Source: Bacteroidales bacterium UBA4814 (lineage in GTDB: Bacteria > Bacteroidota > Bacteroidia > Bacteroidales > UBA7960). From it: 63,871 nucleotides of DNA. A model generated the notes under the pieces. That model saw nothing but the letters and a program-made list of their open reading frames with translations. It searched no databases and had not been told where the DNA came from. Below, one piece after another: positions 26,493-35,050 of the stretch. The first letter of the stretch is position 1; each line of letters begins with the position of its first letter. Location: contig DHFW01000018.1 in assembly GCA_002402465.1 (NCBI GenBank), positions 1-63,871 of the forward strand, read 5' to 3'. A program made the translations under genes and the position numbers.

Positions 26493-28475
26493 ATGGAAAA
26501 ACTGTTCAGGCTTTTTTGGTTGTTGATTATTTTGTTTCTTCCCTGGGCATGCAAGGACGATAACCCCGACCCTGTAGCAGGCACCCTGCAGATGATCAGG
26601 GCAAGGGCTGGCAGCACCCTTCTGCAAGCCGACCAAAATGTACTGAATATTCCAGTATCGAGCAGCATTTATATTGAATTCAGCAGTCCTGTGGATACCG
26701 CATCGGCCAAACAAAACATTCTTTTAAAAAAAGAGGGTGAAACCGGTGCATTGCAGGTTGGTTTCTCCTTTACCAACGATAATAAAACCGTTGTGCTGAC
26801 TCCGGCTGCCCATCTCGATTACCTGAAAACCCATCAATTGGCAATTTCTGAAAAGATGAGGGGCAGCAACAAGGAAACCTTTCCCGGTATTGCGTTTGAA
26901 TTTACCACCGAACAAGGAAGGTTGCTGATACAAGCTATCACCTTGAACGGGTTGAACATGGACATAAGTGCTCCATTGAAAAACATTGCCTTTGATAACA
27001 TCGAACTCATCGTCAGTTTTAACGAAGGTTTAAACCCTGAAAATTACCAATCTGCATTTTCATTTTTTCCGGCTGTGAATTTCTCGGCAAACCTTTCTGA
27101 AGACCGGAAAACTGTTACCATTTCCAATAATGCTGAATTGGAATATTACCAAAGCTACCGCTTCATTATTTCATCTGCCTTGACGGCGGCCGATGGTTAT
27201 ATCTTCAGCGGGTTTTTAAAGCATTTTGTAACAGGACTGGATCCAAGACCAAAATTACCAACCCTGAACGACGAAGAATTGCTGACCCTTGTGCAACAGC
27301 AAACTTTTAAATATTTCTGGGACTTTGCCCATCCCGTAAGCGGGCTTGCCCGTGAGAGAAATACATCGGGTAACACTGTTACAATTGGAGGGAGTGGTTT
27401 TGGTGTGATGGCAATTTTAGTGGGCATCGAGCGGGGTTTTATCACCCGATTGGAGGGTGTAAGCCGTCTTGCTCAAATTGTAGATTTCTTAACAACAGCC
27501 GACCGTTTCCATGGCGTGTGGCCCCACTGGATGAATGGCAATACCGGGCAAACTATAGCTTTCAGCGCCAAGGATGATGGAGGCGACCTGGTGGAAACAT
27601 CCTTTATGGCAGCCGGGCTTCTTACCGTAAGGCAGTATCTGGATACTGAAAGTACTTCTGAAAACAACCTGATTAACAAAATCAACCAACTACTCGAAAC
27701 AATTGAGTGGGATTGGTATACCAGAGGCGGACAAAACGTATTGTACTGGCATTGGTCGCCCAATTTTGGCTGGGATATGAATATGCAGGTAAGGGGCTAT
27801 AACGAAGCCCTCATTACCTACTTTATGGCCGCCACTTCCTCCGCCTTTCCGGTTGATGCAACAGTATATCACCAGGGCTGGGCACGTTTCGGAAGTATTA
27901 TTAATGGAAAAAGCTTTTATGGAATTACGCTTCCTGTTGGTTATGATTACGGTGGGCCGCTTTTCTTTGCCCATTACTCATTTCTTGGCCTGGATCCTAC
28001 GAACCTGAGTGACCAGTATGCCAATTACTGGACGCAGAATGTCAACCATACGCTCATTAACCGCCAGCATAGCATTGTAAATCCTTTTAACCATATGGGT
28101 TATAGTGCAGATTCCTGGGGCCTTACCGCAAGCGATGATCCCTGGGGTTATCTTGCGCATGAACCTACTTCTGCCAGGGATAACGGAACAATTACACCCA
28201 CAGCGGCCTTGTCGTCCATGCCATTTACGCCCGAGGAATCCATGCAAGCCCTTCGCCATTTCTATTATGTGTTAGGCGATAAACTCTGGGGGCCTTATGG
28301 GTTTTACGATGCTTTTAACCCTGGCGAAGGTTGGTGGGCCAACACCTACCTGGCCATCGATCAGGGTCCCATTGTGGTTATGATTGAGAATTACAGGTCA
28401 GGTTTGTGCTGGGAATTGTTCATGTCGGCACCCGAAGTGCAGGAAGCCATGGACAAGTTGGGCTTTAACAATTAA
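26493..28475 (+). CDS. GH144-type (glycoamylase family) lipoprotein with Ig-like domains
   Basis: A 660-aa lipoprotein (lipobox FLPWAC). Two Big_5-like segments lie in residues about 30-250. An (alpha/alpha)6 catalytic domain then begins at DEELLTLVQQQTFKYFWDFA and includes GSGFGVMAILVGIERGF, WHWSPNFGWDMNMQVRGYNE and GPYGFYDAFNPGEGWWANTY. The terminal stretch is IDQGPIVVMIENYRSG. This is the glycoamylase Pfam signature, which defines GH144; characterised members are endo- or exo-acting beta-1,2-glucanases. The lipid anchor suggests action at the cell surface. Confidence 0.87.
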   Translation: MEKLFRLFWLLIILFLPWACKDDNPDPVAGTLQMIRARAGSTLLQADQNVLNIPVSSSIYIEFSSPVDTASAKQNILLKKEGETGALQVGFSFTNDNKTVVLTPAAHLDYLKTHQLAISEKMRGSNKETFPGIAFEFTTEQGRLLIQAITLNGLNMDISAPLKNIAFDNIELIVSFNEGLNPENYQSAFSFFPAVNFSANLSEDRKTVTISNNAELEYYQSYRFIISSALTAADGYIFSGFLKHFVTGLDPRPKLPTLNDEELLTLVQQQTFKYFWDFAHPVSGLARERNTSGNTVTIGGSGFGVMAILVGIERGFITRLEGVSRLAQIVDFLTTADRFHGVWPHWMNGNTGQTIAFSAKDDGGDLVETSFMAAGLLTVRQYLDTESTSENNLINKINQLLETIEWDWYTRGGQNVLYWHWSPNFGWDMNMQVRGYNEALITYFMAATSSAFPVDATVYHQGWARFGSIINGKSFYGITLPVGYDYGGPLFFAHYSFLGLDPTNLSDQYANYWTQNVNHTLINRQHSIVNPFNHMGYSADSWGLTASDDPWGYLAHEPTSARDNGTITPTAALSSMPFTPEESMQALRHFYYVLGDKLWGPYGFYDAFNPGEGWWANTYLAIDQGPIVVMIENYRSGLCWELFMSAPEVQEAMDKLGFNN

Positions 28476-28589
28476 TCCGTTTCGGTATTTTGCCCCTGGC
28501 TGAAAACAGCCTTGTTCAGCCTGGAAAAATTTTGAAAGTTAAGAACTCGGTATGTCTTGAAAACGGAAAAATTATTAACATATAACTCC

Positions 28590-29975
28590 ATGATTATGAA
28601 AATAATGACGGCTTTTTTGGCGGTTCTGGTGATGGCATCTTGTCAGAGAACCGAAGAAATTGAGTTCAAATCGTTTGGAAAGGTCGATTATCCTTTGTCG
28701 GCCGAACAGGAAGTCATGCTCGATTCCATTCAGCATAAAACCTTTCAGTTCTTTTTGGACAAACATCACCCGCAATGGGGAATTGTAAAGGACCGGGCGG
28801 CAGATTGGTCTCCATCCAGTATTGCTTCAACCGGGTTTGGACTGCCGGTTTTTGCCATTGGGGCTGAGCGTGGATGGATTACGCGCGAAAAGGCCGCACA
28901 AATAACCCTGAATACGCTGAACTTTTTTTATAACTCCACCCAAAGCCCTGATACCAATGCCACAGGATACAAAGGATTTTACTATCATTTCCTTAGCATG
29001 GAAACCGGCACCCGGGTCTGGGAGTGCGAACTCTCAACCATTGATACCGGTCTTTTATTGATGGGGGTAATTTTTTCCAGAAATTATTACAAGCTTGACA
29101 ACGACGTGGAGAAAAAAATCAGGGAGCTTTCGGGCAGTTTGCTTGAACGGTTGGAATGGAATTTCTTTGATATGCCTGAAGGAAGCCCTCACCCTCATAC
29201 TATTTCAATGGGATGGAAACCCGAGGATGGATTAATTGACTGGGGCTGGTTTGGGTATAATGAAGCCTTGTTCCTGTATATCCTTGCAGCTGGTACAGGC
29301 ATGGAGAATGTTGAAAGGAGCTACGATGCCTGGCTCGAAACATATAAATGGAAAACACCTTACGAAGGCCTGTATCATGTGGCCTTTCCACCCCTGTTTG
29401 GACACCAGTTTTCTCATGTTTTCATTGACTTCAGGGGACTTGGGGACAAGGCCATGAGAGAAAACGGAATCGACTACTTCGAAAATTCGCGAAGAGCGAC
29501 GCTAACCCAGCAGCAATATGCTATTGAGAATCCACATGGCTGGGTGGGGTATGATGAGCTATGCTGGGGAGTGACCGCCAGTGATGGGCCGGGTGAAACC
29601 TATAATTTCGGTGACAGGGAGTTTCTCGGATATGCCGGAAGGGGTGCCGCAGGGCCAGATTACAACTATTTCGACGATGGTACTATTGCTCCTTACGGCG
29701 CTTTGTCCTCTTTGCCCTTTGCACCAGAAATAGTTTTGCCTACTGCTGAGTCATTGATCAGTAATTATGGAGACCGGATTTGGGGTAAATATGGATTTTA
29801 TGATGCCTTTAACCTTACCGCAGACTGGGTGAACGATGATTTTATCGGGATCGCTCAGGGCCCTATGCTAATAATGATCGAGAACTTCAGAACTGGGTTT
29901 GTTTGGGATTATGTAATGCCCGACCCGGTCATTCAGAAAGGATTAAAAAAACTTGGTTTCGATTACATGAAATAG
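28590..29975 (+). CDS. GH144-type (glycoamylase family) lipoprotein
   Basis: A 461-aa lipoprotein (lipobox AVLVMASC) without the Ig-like domains of its neighbour. The catalytic barrel starts EVMLDSIQHKTFQFFLDKHH. It includes STGFGLPVFAIGAERGWI, GWKPEDGLIDWGWFGYNEAL, WGKYGFYDAFNLTADWVNDD and IAQGPMLIMIENFRTGFVW. As a second, shorter GH144 it may be the periplasmic or exo-acting partner, as reported for some family members that release sophorose. The start (28590 or 28596) is uncertain by two codons. Confidence 0.87.
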   Translation: MIMKIMTAFLAVLVMASCQRTEEIEFKSFGKVDYPLSAEQEVMLDSIQHKTFQFFLDKHHPQWGIVKDRAADWSPSSIASTGFGLPVFAIGAERGWITREKAAQITLNTLNFFYNSTQSPDTNATGYKGFYYHFLSMETGTRVWECELSTIDTGLLLMGVIFSRNYYKLDNDVEKKIRELSGSLLERLEWNFFDMPEGSPHPHTISMGWKPEDGLIDWGWFGYNEALFLYILAAGTGMENVERSYDAWLETYKWKTPYEGLYHVAFPPLFGHQFSHVFIDFRGLGDKAMRENGIDYFENSRRATLTQQQYAIENPHGWVGYDELCWGVTASDGPGETYNFGDREFLGYAGRGAAGPDYNYFDDGTIAPYGALSSLPFAPEIVLPTAESLISNYGDRIWGKYGFYDAFNLTADWVNDDFIGIAQGPMLIMIENFRTGFVWDYVMPDPVIQKGLKKLGFDYMK

Positions 29976-30031
29976 ACCTCGCTGATATTTTCTAAAGGTT
30001 AATTGAAATTGATCCTGAAAAATTGAAAGTC

Positions 30032-33000
30032 ATGAAAAATCTTTTTTCAAAGGTTATATTTTTATATTTCATTTTGCCGGTAGCAGCTTTAAACGGCCAG
30101 CAAATTCTCGATGATTTCGAAACTACCAATGGATGGGAATTCATCCGTTCTGATGGCGTTGAACTGAACCTTTCGCTCGAAGAAGGGATGAAAGGTAACG
30201 CCATCCGCTTTGATTATGATTTTACAAAAGGTACCGGTTATGGGGGGATTCAAAAATGGTTCCCCATTGATTTGCCCGAGAATTACGAGATATCCTTCTA
30301 CATTAAGGCCGAATCACCTCCCAACAATTTTGAAATTAAGTTTATTGACAGCAGCGGCGACAATGTTTGGTGGGTAAACAACCGCAATTATGATTTCCCT
30401 GAAGAATGGACGCGCATCCGTATCCGTCCGCGGCATATTGCGTTTGCCTGGGGCCCCACTGACGACCGGGAACTCAAACGGATCGATCGCATTGAATTCA
30501 CTATTGCTTCCTTTGTAGGGGGTAAAGGAACGATTTGGATTGACAACCTGACCTTTGAACCGCTGGAGCCAGCCCCTGAAACGTATCCCATGCCCACGAT
30601 TTTGGCCTCCTCCAATGCCAGGTATCGTGGAGCGGCAAATATTTTTGATGGTTCAGAGAATACCCATTGGCTCAGCCGGGGAGTCAGAAACCAGCACTTG
30701 CTAATCGACTTTAAAACCAGGCGTGAGTTTGGAGGCCTGAAGATTAATTGGCTAAGCGAGCATTTTGCCAGGGCTTTTGATGTGATGCTTTCAAACGACG
30801 GGAAAAACTGGGAGAAGGCTTATTCTGTAAGAGCTAATCAATCGGATGATAGTTTTATCAGGCTCCCTGAAGCAGAGGCAAGGTACATTCGGATTAACCT
30901 GCTGGAAGGAGTAAATCCGGAGGGATTTGGCGTCAAGGAGATAAATTTTCTCGGAATTGAGCAATCTATGACAATTAATAACTTCCTTAAATATACTGCT
31001 GGGCAATCGCCCGAAGGGGATTATCCCCGTTATTTTCTGGAGCAGGCTTCTTACTGGACAATTACAGGGGTTAACAACGACATGAAGGAAGCACTGATCA
31101 ATGAAGACGGGATGGTTGAGGTTGATAAGGCCTTATTCTCCATCGAACCTATGATAAAGCATGGTGGCAAATTGTTTAACTGGTTCAATGTGGAATCTTC
31201 CCAATCACTAGAATTCTTTGAGGATGCTGATGATTTTCAGTTTATTCCATCAGTGGCCTGGCAAATGGAGAATCTGGAATTTATTACAGGGATTTCTGCA
31301 AGCGGAGAGGCCAATGTAAACTCCAGGTTAAATATCGGCTATGCCTTTAAAAACACTTCTGACCAGCCCATTTCGTTTGAGTTTTTCCTGCTGATCAGGC
31401 CTTTCCAGGTAAATCCCTACTATCAGTTTCTAAACCTTGCAGGTGGAGCCGGAAAAATTGAATCCTTGCATCAAGAAATCCCCGGAAGGCTTATTCATGC
31501 GGACGAAAAAACCATTTACAGTTTAAGACCTTACGATGCTTTCGGGGCTGGAGTTTTCGACAACGGCAGCCTGCCCGATTTTCTGCGCAAGGGATACTTT
31601 CCTGGGAGAAAATCAGTTTCTGATCCAAAGGGGCTTGCAAACGGAGTGGTCAAATACAACATCCGGCTTGAGCCCGGCGAGAAGACCGAGTTTTTTGTGG
31701 TGATCCCCTTTTATCAGGATAAACCGGATTACAGGGCGCTGAGTAATGAATCGGTGCGGCAGGAGATTATTGAGGCCAATCGATTTTGGGAAAGTAAAAC
31801 AAACCATATTCATTTCGACCTTCCCGAATCAGCAAACCAGATGTTGAATGCTTTCCGCTCGAATTTGATTTATATCCTGATCAACCGTGACAAGGCAGGC
31901 ATCCAGCCCGGCTCGCGCTCTTACGAACGCAGCTGGATTCGCGATGGCTCACTGACCTCGTCGGCACTGTTAAAGTCAGGCATTGTGGAGGAAGTGAGAG
32001 ACTTCACCAACTGGTATTCTCAATATCAATACGAAAGCGGCAAGGTGCCATGTGTGGTCGATTTCCGTGGACCAGACCCGGTTCCGGAGCACGATAGCCA
32101 CGGACAACTGATCTACTTAATTCGCGAGTACTTCAATTTTACCGGAGATACTGCTTTCCTTCGAGAAAGGAATGAAAATGTATTGATGGCGGTTAATTAT
32201 ATAGAATCGCTTATCGCCGAACGCTCTACCGATCATTTTAAATACGGCAACGACAGCATCAGGGCTTATTATGGTATTGTGCCTGAATCCATTAGCCATG
32301 AAGGGTATTCAGAAAAACCAATGCACTCTTACTGGGATAACTTCTTTATTATTAAAGGGCTTAAAGACGCAGTGGAGATTCAGAAGATACTTGGAGAGGA
32401 CGAAGCTTATGAACATATAAAGAAGGTAAGGGATAAATTCACGGAAGACCTTTATAGTTCCATACGCCTGGCCATGAAAACCCGGGGTATCGATTACATT
32501 CCCGGCTCTGTTGAACTCGGTGACTTTGATGCGACTTCTACCACTATTGCACTGACCCCGTGTAATGAATTTAAAAACTTGCCACGGCCCGAAGTTTATA
32601 ACACTTTTGAGAGATACTATGAATTTTTTAAAAACCGCAGGGATGGAAATCTTGAATGGGTTAATTACACCCCTTACGAAACAAGGCTTATTGGTTCGTT
32701 CATCATCCTTGACCAGCCTGAAAGGGCGCACGAGCTCATCGACTTTTTCCTTGATGATCTTCGCCCCCAGGGTTGGTACCACTGGGCCGAGGTGGTATGG
32801 GAAGATTACCGTATGCCGCGGTTTATCGGCGATATGCCCCATACATGGGTTGGAAGTGACTTTATCAATTCCTTTCGGTCTATGTTCGTTTATGAAAATG
32901 AATATGATAAGTCGCTGGTGCTGGCCGCTGCCCTTTATCAGGACTGGATAGATGCCCCTGATGGCATGTCGGTCAAAAATCTGCCGACTTATTATGGCGA

Positions 33001-33211
33001 CATTTCATATTCAATAAAGAAGGAAGCGGAGAAATACCTGTTTTCCATCTCTGGTGATGTTGAACTACCGGAAAACGGTATGGAAATAAGGAACTTCAAC
33101 GGCTCAAGAATGCCATTAAGGGTGACCATTAATGGCAAGGAAAGCAGCGCTTTCAGTGAAAACTGGATATCCATTAGGGAGTTTCCGGCAGAGGTTGAGA
33201 TTTATTACTAA
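30032..33211 (+). CDS. Discoidin-like domain plus (alpha/alpha)6-barrel protein, probable glycoside hydrolase of unassigned family
   Basis: A 1059-aa exported protein (signal LFSKVIFLYFILPVAALNGQ). Residues about 20-180 are a beta-sandwich carbohydrate-binding-like module (ILDDFETTNGWEFI). Residues about 185-310 form a discoidin/F5-8C-like domain (ASSNARYRGAANIFDGSENT, RYIRINLLEG). A beta-rich region to about 590 is followed by a six-hairpin barrel with AFRSNLIYILINRDKAGIQP, SYERSWIRDGSLTSSALLK, KVPCVVDFRGPDPVPEHDSH and WYHWAEVVWEDYRMPRFIGD. Acidic residues sit where hydrolases of this fold have catalytic groups. I could not place it in a named GH family. Its location between GH144 and the sugar transporter suggests it acts on beta-1,2-glucan fragments in the periplasm. 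Confidence 0.7.
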   Translation: MKNLFSKVIFLYFILPVAALNGQQILDDFETTNGWEFIRSDGVELNLSLEEGMKGNAIRFDYDFTKGTGYGGIQKWFPIDLPENYEISFYIKAESPPNNFEIKFIDSSGDNVWWVNNRNYDFPEEWTRIRIRPRHIAFAWGPTDDRELKRIDRIEFTIASFVGGKGTIWIDNLTFEPLEPAPETYPMPTILASSNARYRGAANIFDGSENTHWLSRGVRNQHLLIDFKTRREFGGLKINWLSEHFARAFDVMLSNDGKNWEKAYSVRANQSDDSFIRLPEAEARYIRINLLEGVNPEGFGVKEINFLGIEQSMTINNFLKYTAGQSPEGDYPRYFLEQASYWTITGVNNDMKEALINEDGMVEVDKALFSIEPMIKHGGKLFNWFNVESSQSLEFFEDADDFQFIPSVAWQMENLEFITGISASGEANVNSRLNIGYAFKNTSDQPISFEFFLLIRPFQVNPYYQFLNLAGGAGKIESLHQEIPGRLIHADEKTIYSLRPYDAFGAGVFDNGSLPDFLRKGYFPGRKSVSDPKGLANGVVKYNIRLEPGEKTEFFVVIPFYQDKPDYRALSNESVRQEIIEANRFWESKTNHIHFDLPESANQMLNAFRSNLIYILINRDKAGIQPGSRSYERSWIRDGSLTSSALLKSGIVEEVRDFTNWYSQYQYESGKVPCVVDFRGPDPVPEHDSHGQLIYLIREYFNFTGDTAFLRERNENVLMAVNYIESLIAERSTDHFKYGNDSIRAYYGIVPESISHEGYSEKPMHSYWDNFFIIKGLKDAVEIQKILGEDEAYEHIKKVRDKFTEDLYSSIRLAMKTRGIDYIPGSVELGDFDATSTTIALTPCNEFKNLPRPEVYNTFERYYEFFKNRRDGNLEWVNYTPYETRLIGSFIILDQPERAHELIDFFLDDLRPQGWYHWAEVVWEDYRMPRFIGDMPHTWVGSDFINSFRSMFVYENEYDKSLVLAAALYQDWIDAPDGMSVKNLPTYYGDISYSIKKEAEKYLFSISGDVELPENGMEIRNFNGSRMPLRVTINGKESSAFSENWISIREFPAEVEIYY

Positions 33212-33232
33212 CTCCAAAACAAATGTTTGCAA

Positions 33233-35017
33233 ATGGACCAGGAGGAAGAAGGGGTTTTAAAACCAAACAATAACAACGACCGTGTTCGTTTTTCGCAGCT
33301 TGCTGCATATGGTTCAGGCGGCATCATACCCATTGCCCTGTTCAATGTGGCAGGCATCCTGGTCGGGTTAATGGGGAATATAAGTTTGGGACTCAGTGCC
33401 TTCTGGCTTGGTGTCATTCTCATTATTCCGCGCCTCTGGGATGCGGTTTCCGATCCTATCATCGGACACCTCTCTGATAACACCCGCACCCGCTGGGGCC
33501 GGCGCCGGCCGTATCTGCTAATAGGAGGGATATTGGTGGCCGCTTTTTTCGTGCTTATTTGGTGGGTGCCCAAGGGCGATCTGATAAGGTCATGGTTTCC
33601 TACTGATGCCGGGTTTCAGGCATTCCAGCTGGTTTACATCCTTGTGTCGCTGTTGCTCTTTTTTACCGCCTGTACCATTTTTGAGATACCGCACGGTGCG
33701 CTGGGCATGGAAATGACAAGCGATTATCATGAGCGCACCCGGCTATTCAGTGCAAAGAGTTTTGTGGGTAACCTTTTTGCTATGAGCACACCATGGCTGT
33801 TTGCACTGGCCAATATGGAGGTTTTCAGGGGCGTTGGTGGCAACGAAGCCGATGGCATGCGCTACGTCTCTATACTCGTTGCCGCTATCCTGATTCCATT
33901 GTCGTTTTGGTGGTTCTTTTCCTTGCGCGAGCCAGGTTTCAAAAGGGTGGTCAAGCAGGAAAAAACGCCCTTCTGGAAAGATATGAAGCATGTGGCCCAA
34001 AACAGAAACTTTATTCTGCTTACCCTTACTATTTTTACTTTGGCTATGGGCTTTAATTTTGTTAACCTTTTGGGGTCATATATCCCGATCTTTTATGTGT
34101 TCGGAGGTGACAAAGTGGCCGGGGCTTACCTGCTTGGAATAAACGGAACCGTTTGGGCTATAACCGGCCTGCTGGCTGTTTTCCCACTCAATATAATAAG
34201 CCCGAAAATTGGAAAGAGAAACACCCTGGTAGTGGCAATTTCGCTTATGGTGCTGGCACAGTTTTCTAAAATTGTATGCTATAACCCCAATTACCCATAC
34301 CTCATTATTATTCCCACCATATTGCTCTCGGTGGGCATGCTCTTTTTCTTTACCCTTGGTGCTTCAATGGTGGGTGATATTTGCGATGAGGATGACCTCA
34401 AAACAGGCCATCGAACAGAAGGCAGTTTTTATTCCATTTTTTGGTGGTTTATTAAACTGGGAACCGCCCTTGCGAGCTTTGTGGCCGGTTCATTGATTGT
34501 GCTGACCTTGTTCGATCAGACACAGGTCACCAGGGTTGATGCCCTGGAGGGTAGCATACGGGAGATCCATGCAGAATTACAAGCATGGAAAGAAGGGAAA
34601 CCAGCCACGGCAAATATGGAAGACCTGCTCAACAAAGCGCGCAACCGGGCTTCAGAACTCAGGGTACATCTAGAGGCCAGGGCTGAAAAAAACCCTAAAA
34701 GCCAGGAGCATTATCTGACATTGCTTGAAAATGTTAAAATTGCTGAGGACTATCTGACAAACCTTGACTCCTCCCTGGATCCCGAAGTTTTTGAACGAGG
34801 GATCAGGGCAGTAGATGCTTTAATTGTGCCCTTAAAATTACAATCACCCCTTACACTTTTAAGAATGAGAATAATAGAGATCGGATTGCCGATTTTCCTC
34901 AGTATCTTTTCCATATTTTTTATAATGAAATATGCACTTACCGAAGAACGCTCTCATGAGATAAAGGAACTCATTACTATCAGAAACAGGGCAAGGGATT
35001 TGGAAGAAGAAGGTTAA
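33233..35017 (+). CDS. GPH-type (MelB-like) sugar/cation symporter
   Basis: A 594-aa inner-membrane carrier with about 12 helices. The family signature DPIIGHLSDNTRTRWGRRRP lies between helices 2 and 3. ATG 33233 is preferred to a TTG two codons upstream. Unusually, about 100 hydrophilic residues (RVDALEGSIREIHAELQAWK to VFERGIRAVDALI) are inserted before the last helix; they look helical or coiled-coil. In context it should carry sophoro-oligosaccharides into the cytoplasm, where the next two enzymes have no signal peptides. Confidence 0.9.
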   Translation: MDQEEEGVLKPNNNNDRVRFSQLAAYGSGGIIPIALFNVAGILVGLMGNISLGLSAFWLGVILIIPRLWDAVSDPIIGHLSDNTRTRWGRRRPYLLIGGILVAAFFVLIWWVPKGDLIRSWFPTDAGFQAFQLVYILVSLLLFFTACTIFEIPHGALGMEMTSDYHERTRLFSAKSFVGNLFAMSTPWLFALANMEVFRGVGGNEADGMRYVSILVAAILIPLSFWWFFSLREPGFKRVVKQEKTPFWKDMKHVAQNRNFILLTLTIFTLAMGFNFVNLLGSYIPIFYVFGGDKVAGAYLLGINGTVWAITGLLAVFPLNIISPKIGKRNTLVVAISLMVLAQFSKIVCYNPNYPYLIIIPTILLSVGMLFFFTLGASMVGDICDEDDLKTGHRTEGSFYSIFWWFIKLGTALASFVAGSLIVLTLFDQTQVTRVDALEGSIREIHAELQAWKEGKPATANMEDLLNKARNRASELRVHLEARAEKNPKSQEHYLTLLENVKIAEDYLTNLDSSLDPEVFERGIRAVDALIVPLKLQSPLTLLRMRIIEIGLPIFLSIFSIFFIMKYALTEERSHEIKELITIRNRARDLEEEG

Positions 35018-35050
35018 ATTAATTTTTAAAAACCAAATACATTCCGCGAC

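Noticed and set aside
33208..33573. Minus-strand frame opposite the symporter start
   Set aside because: Antisense to a strong MFS gene; arginine- and serine-rich shadow translation.
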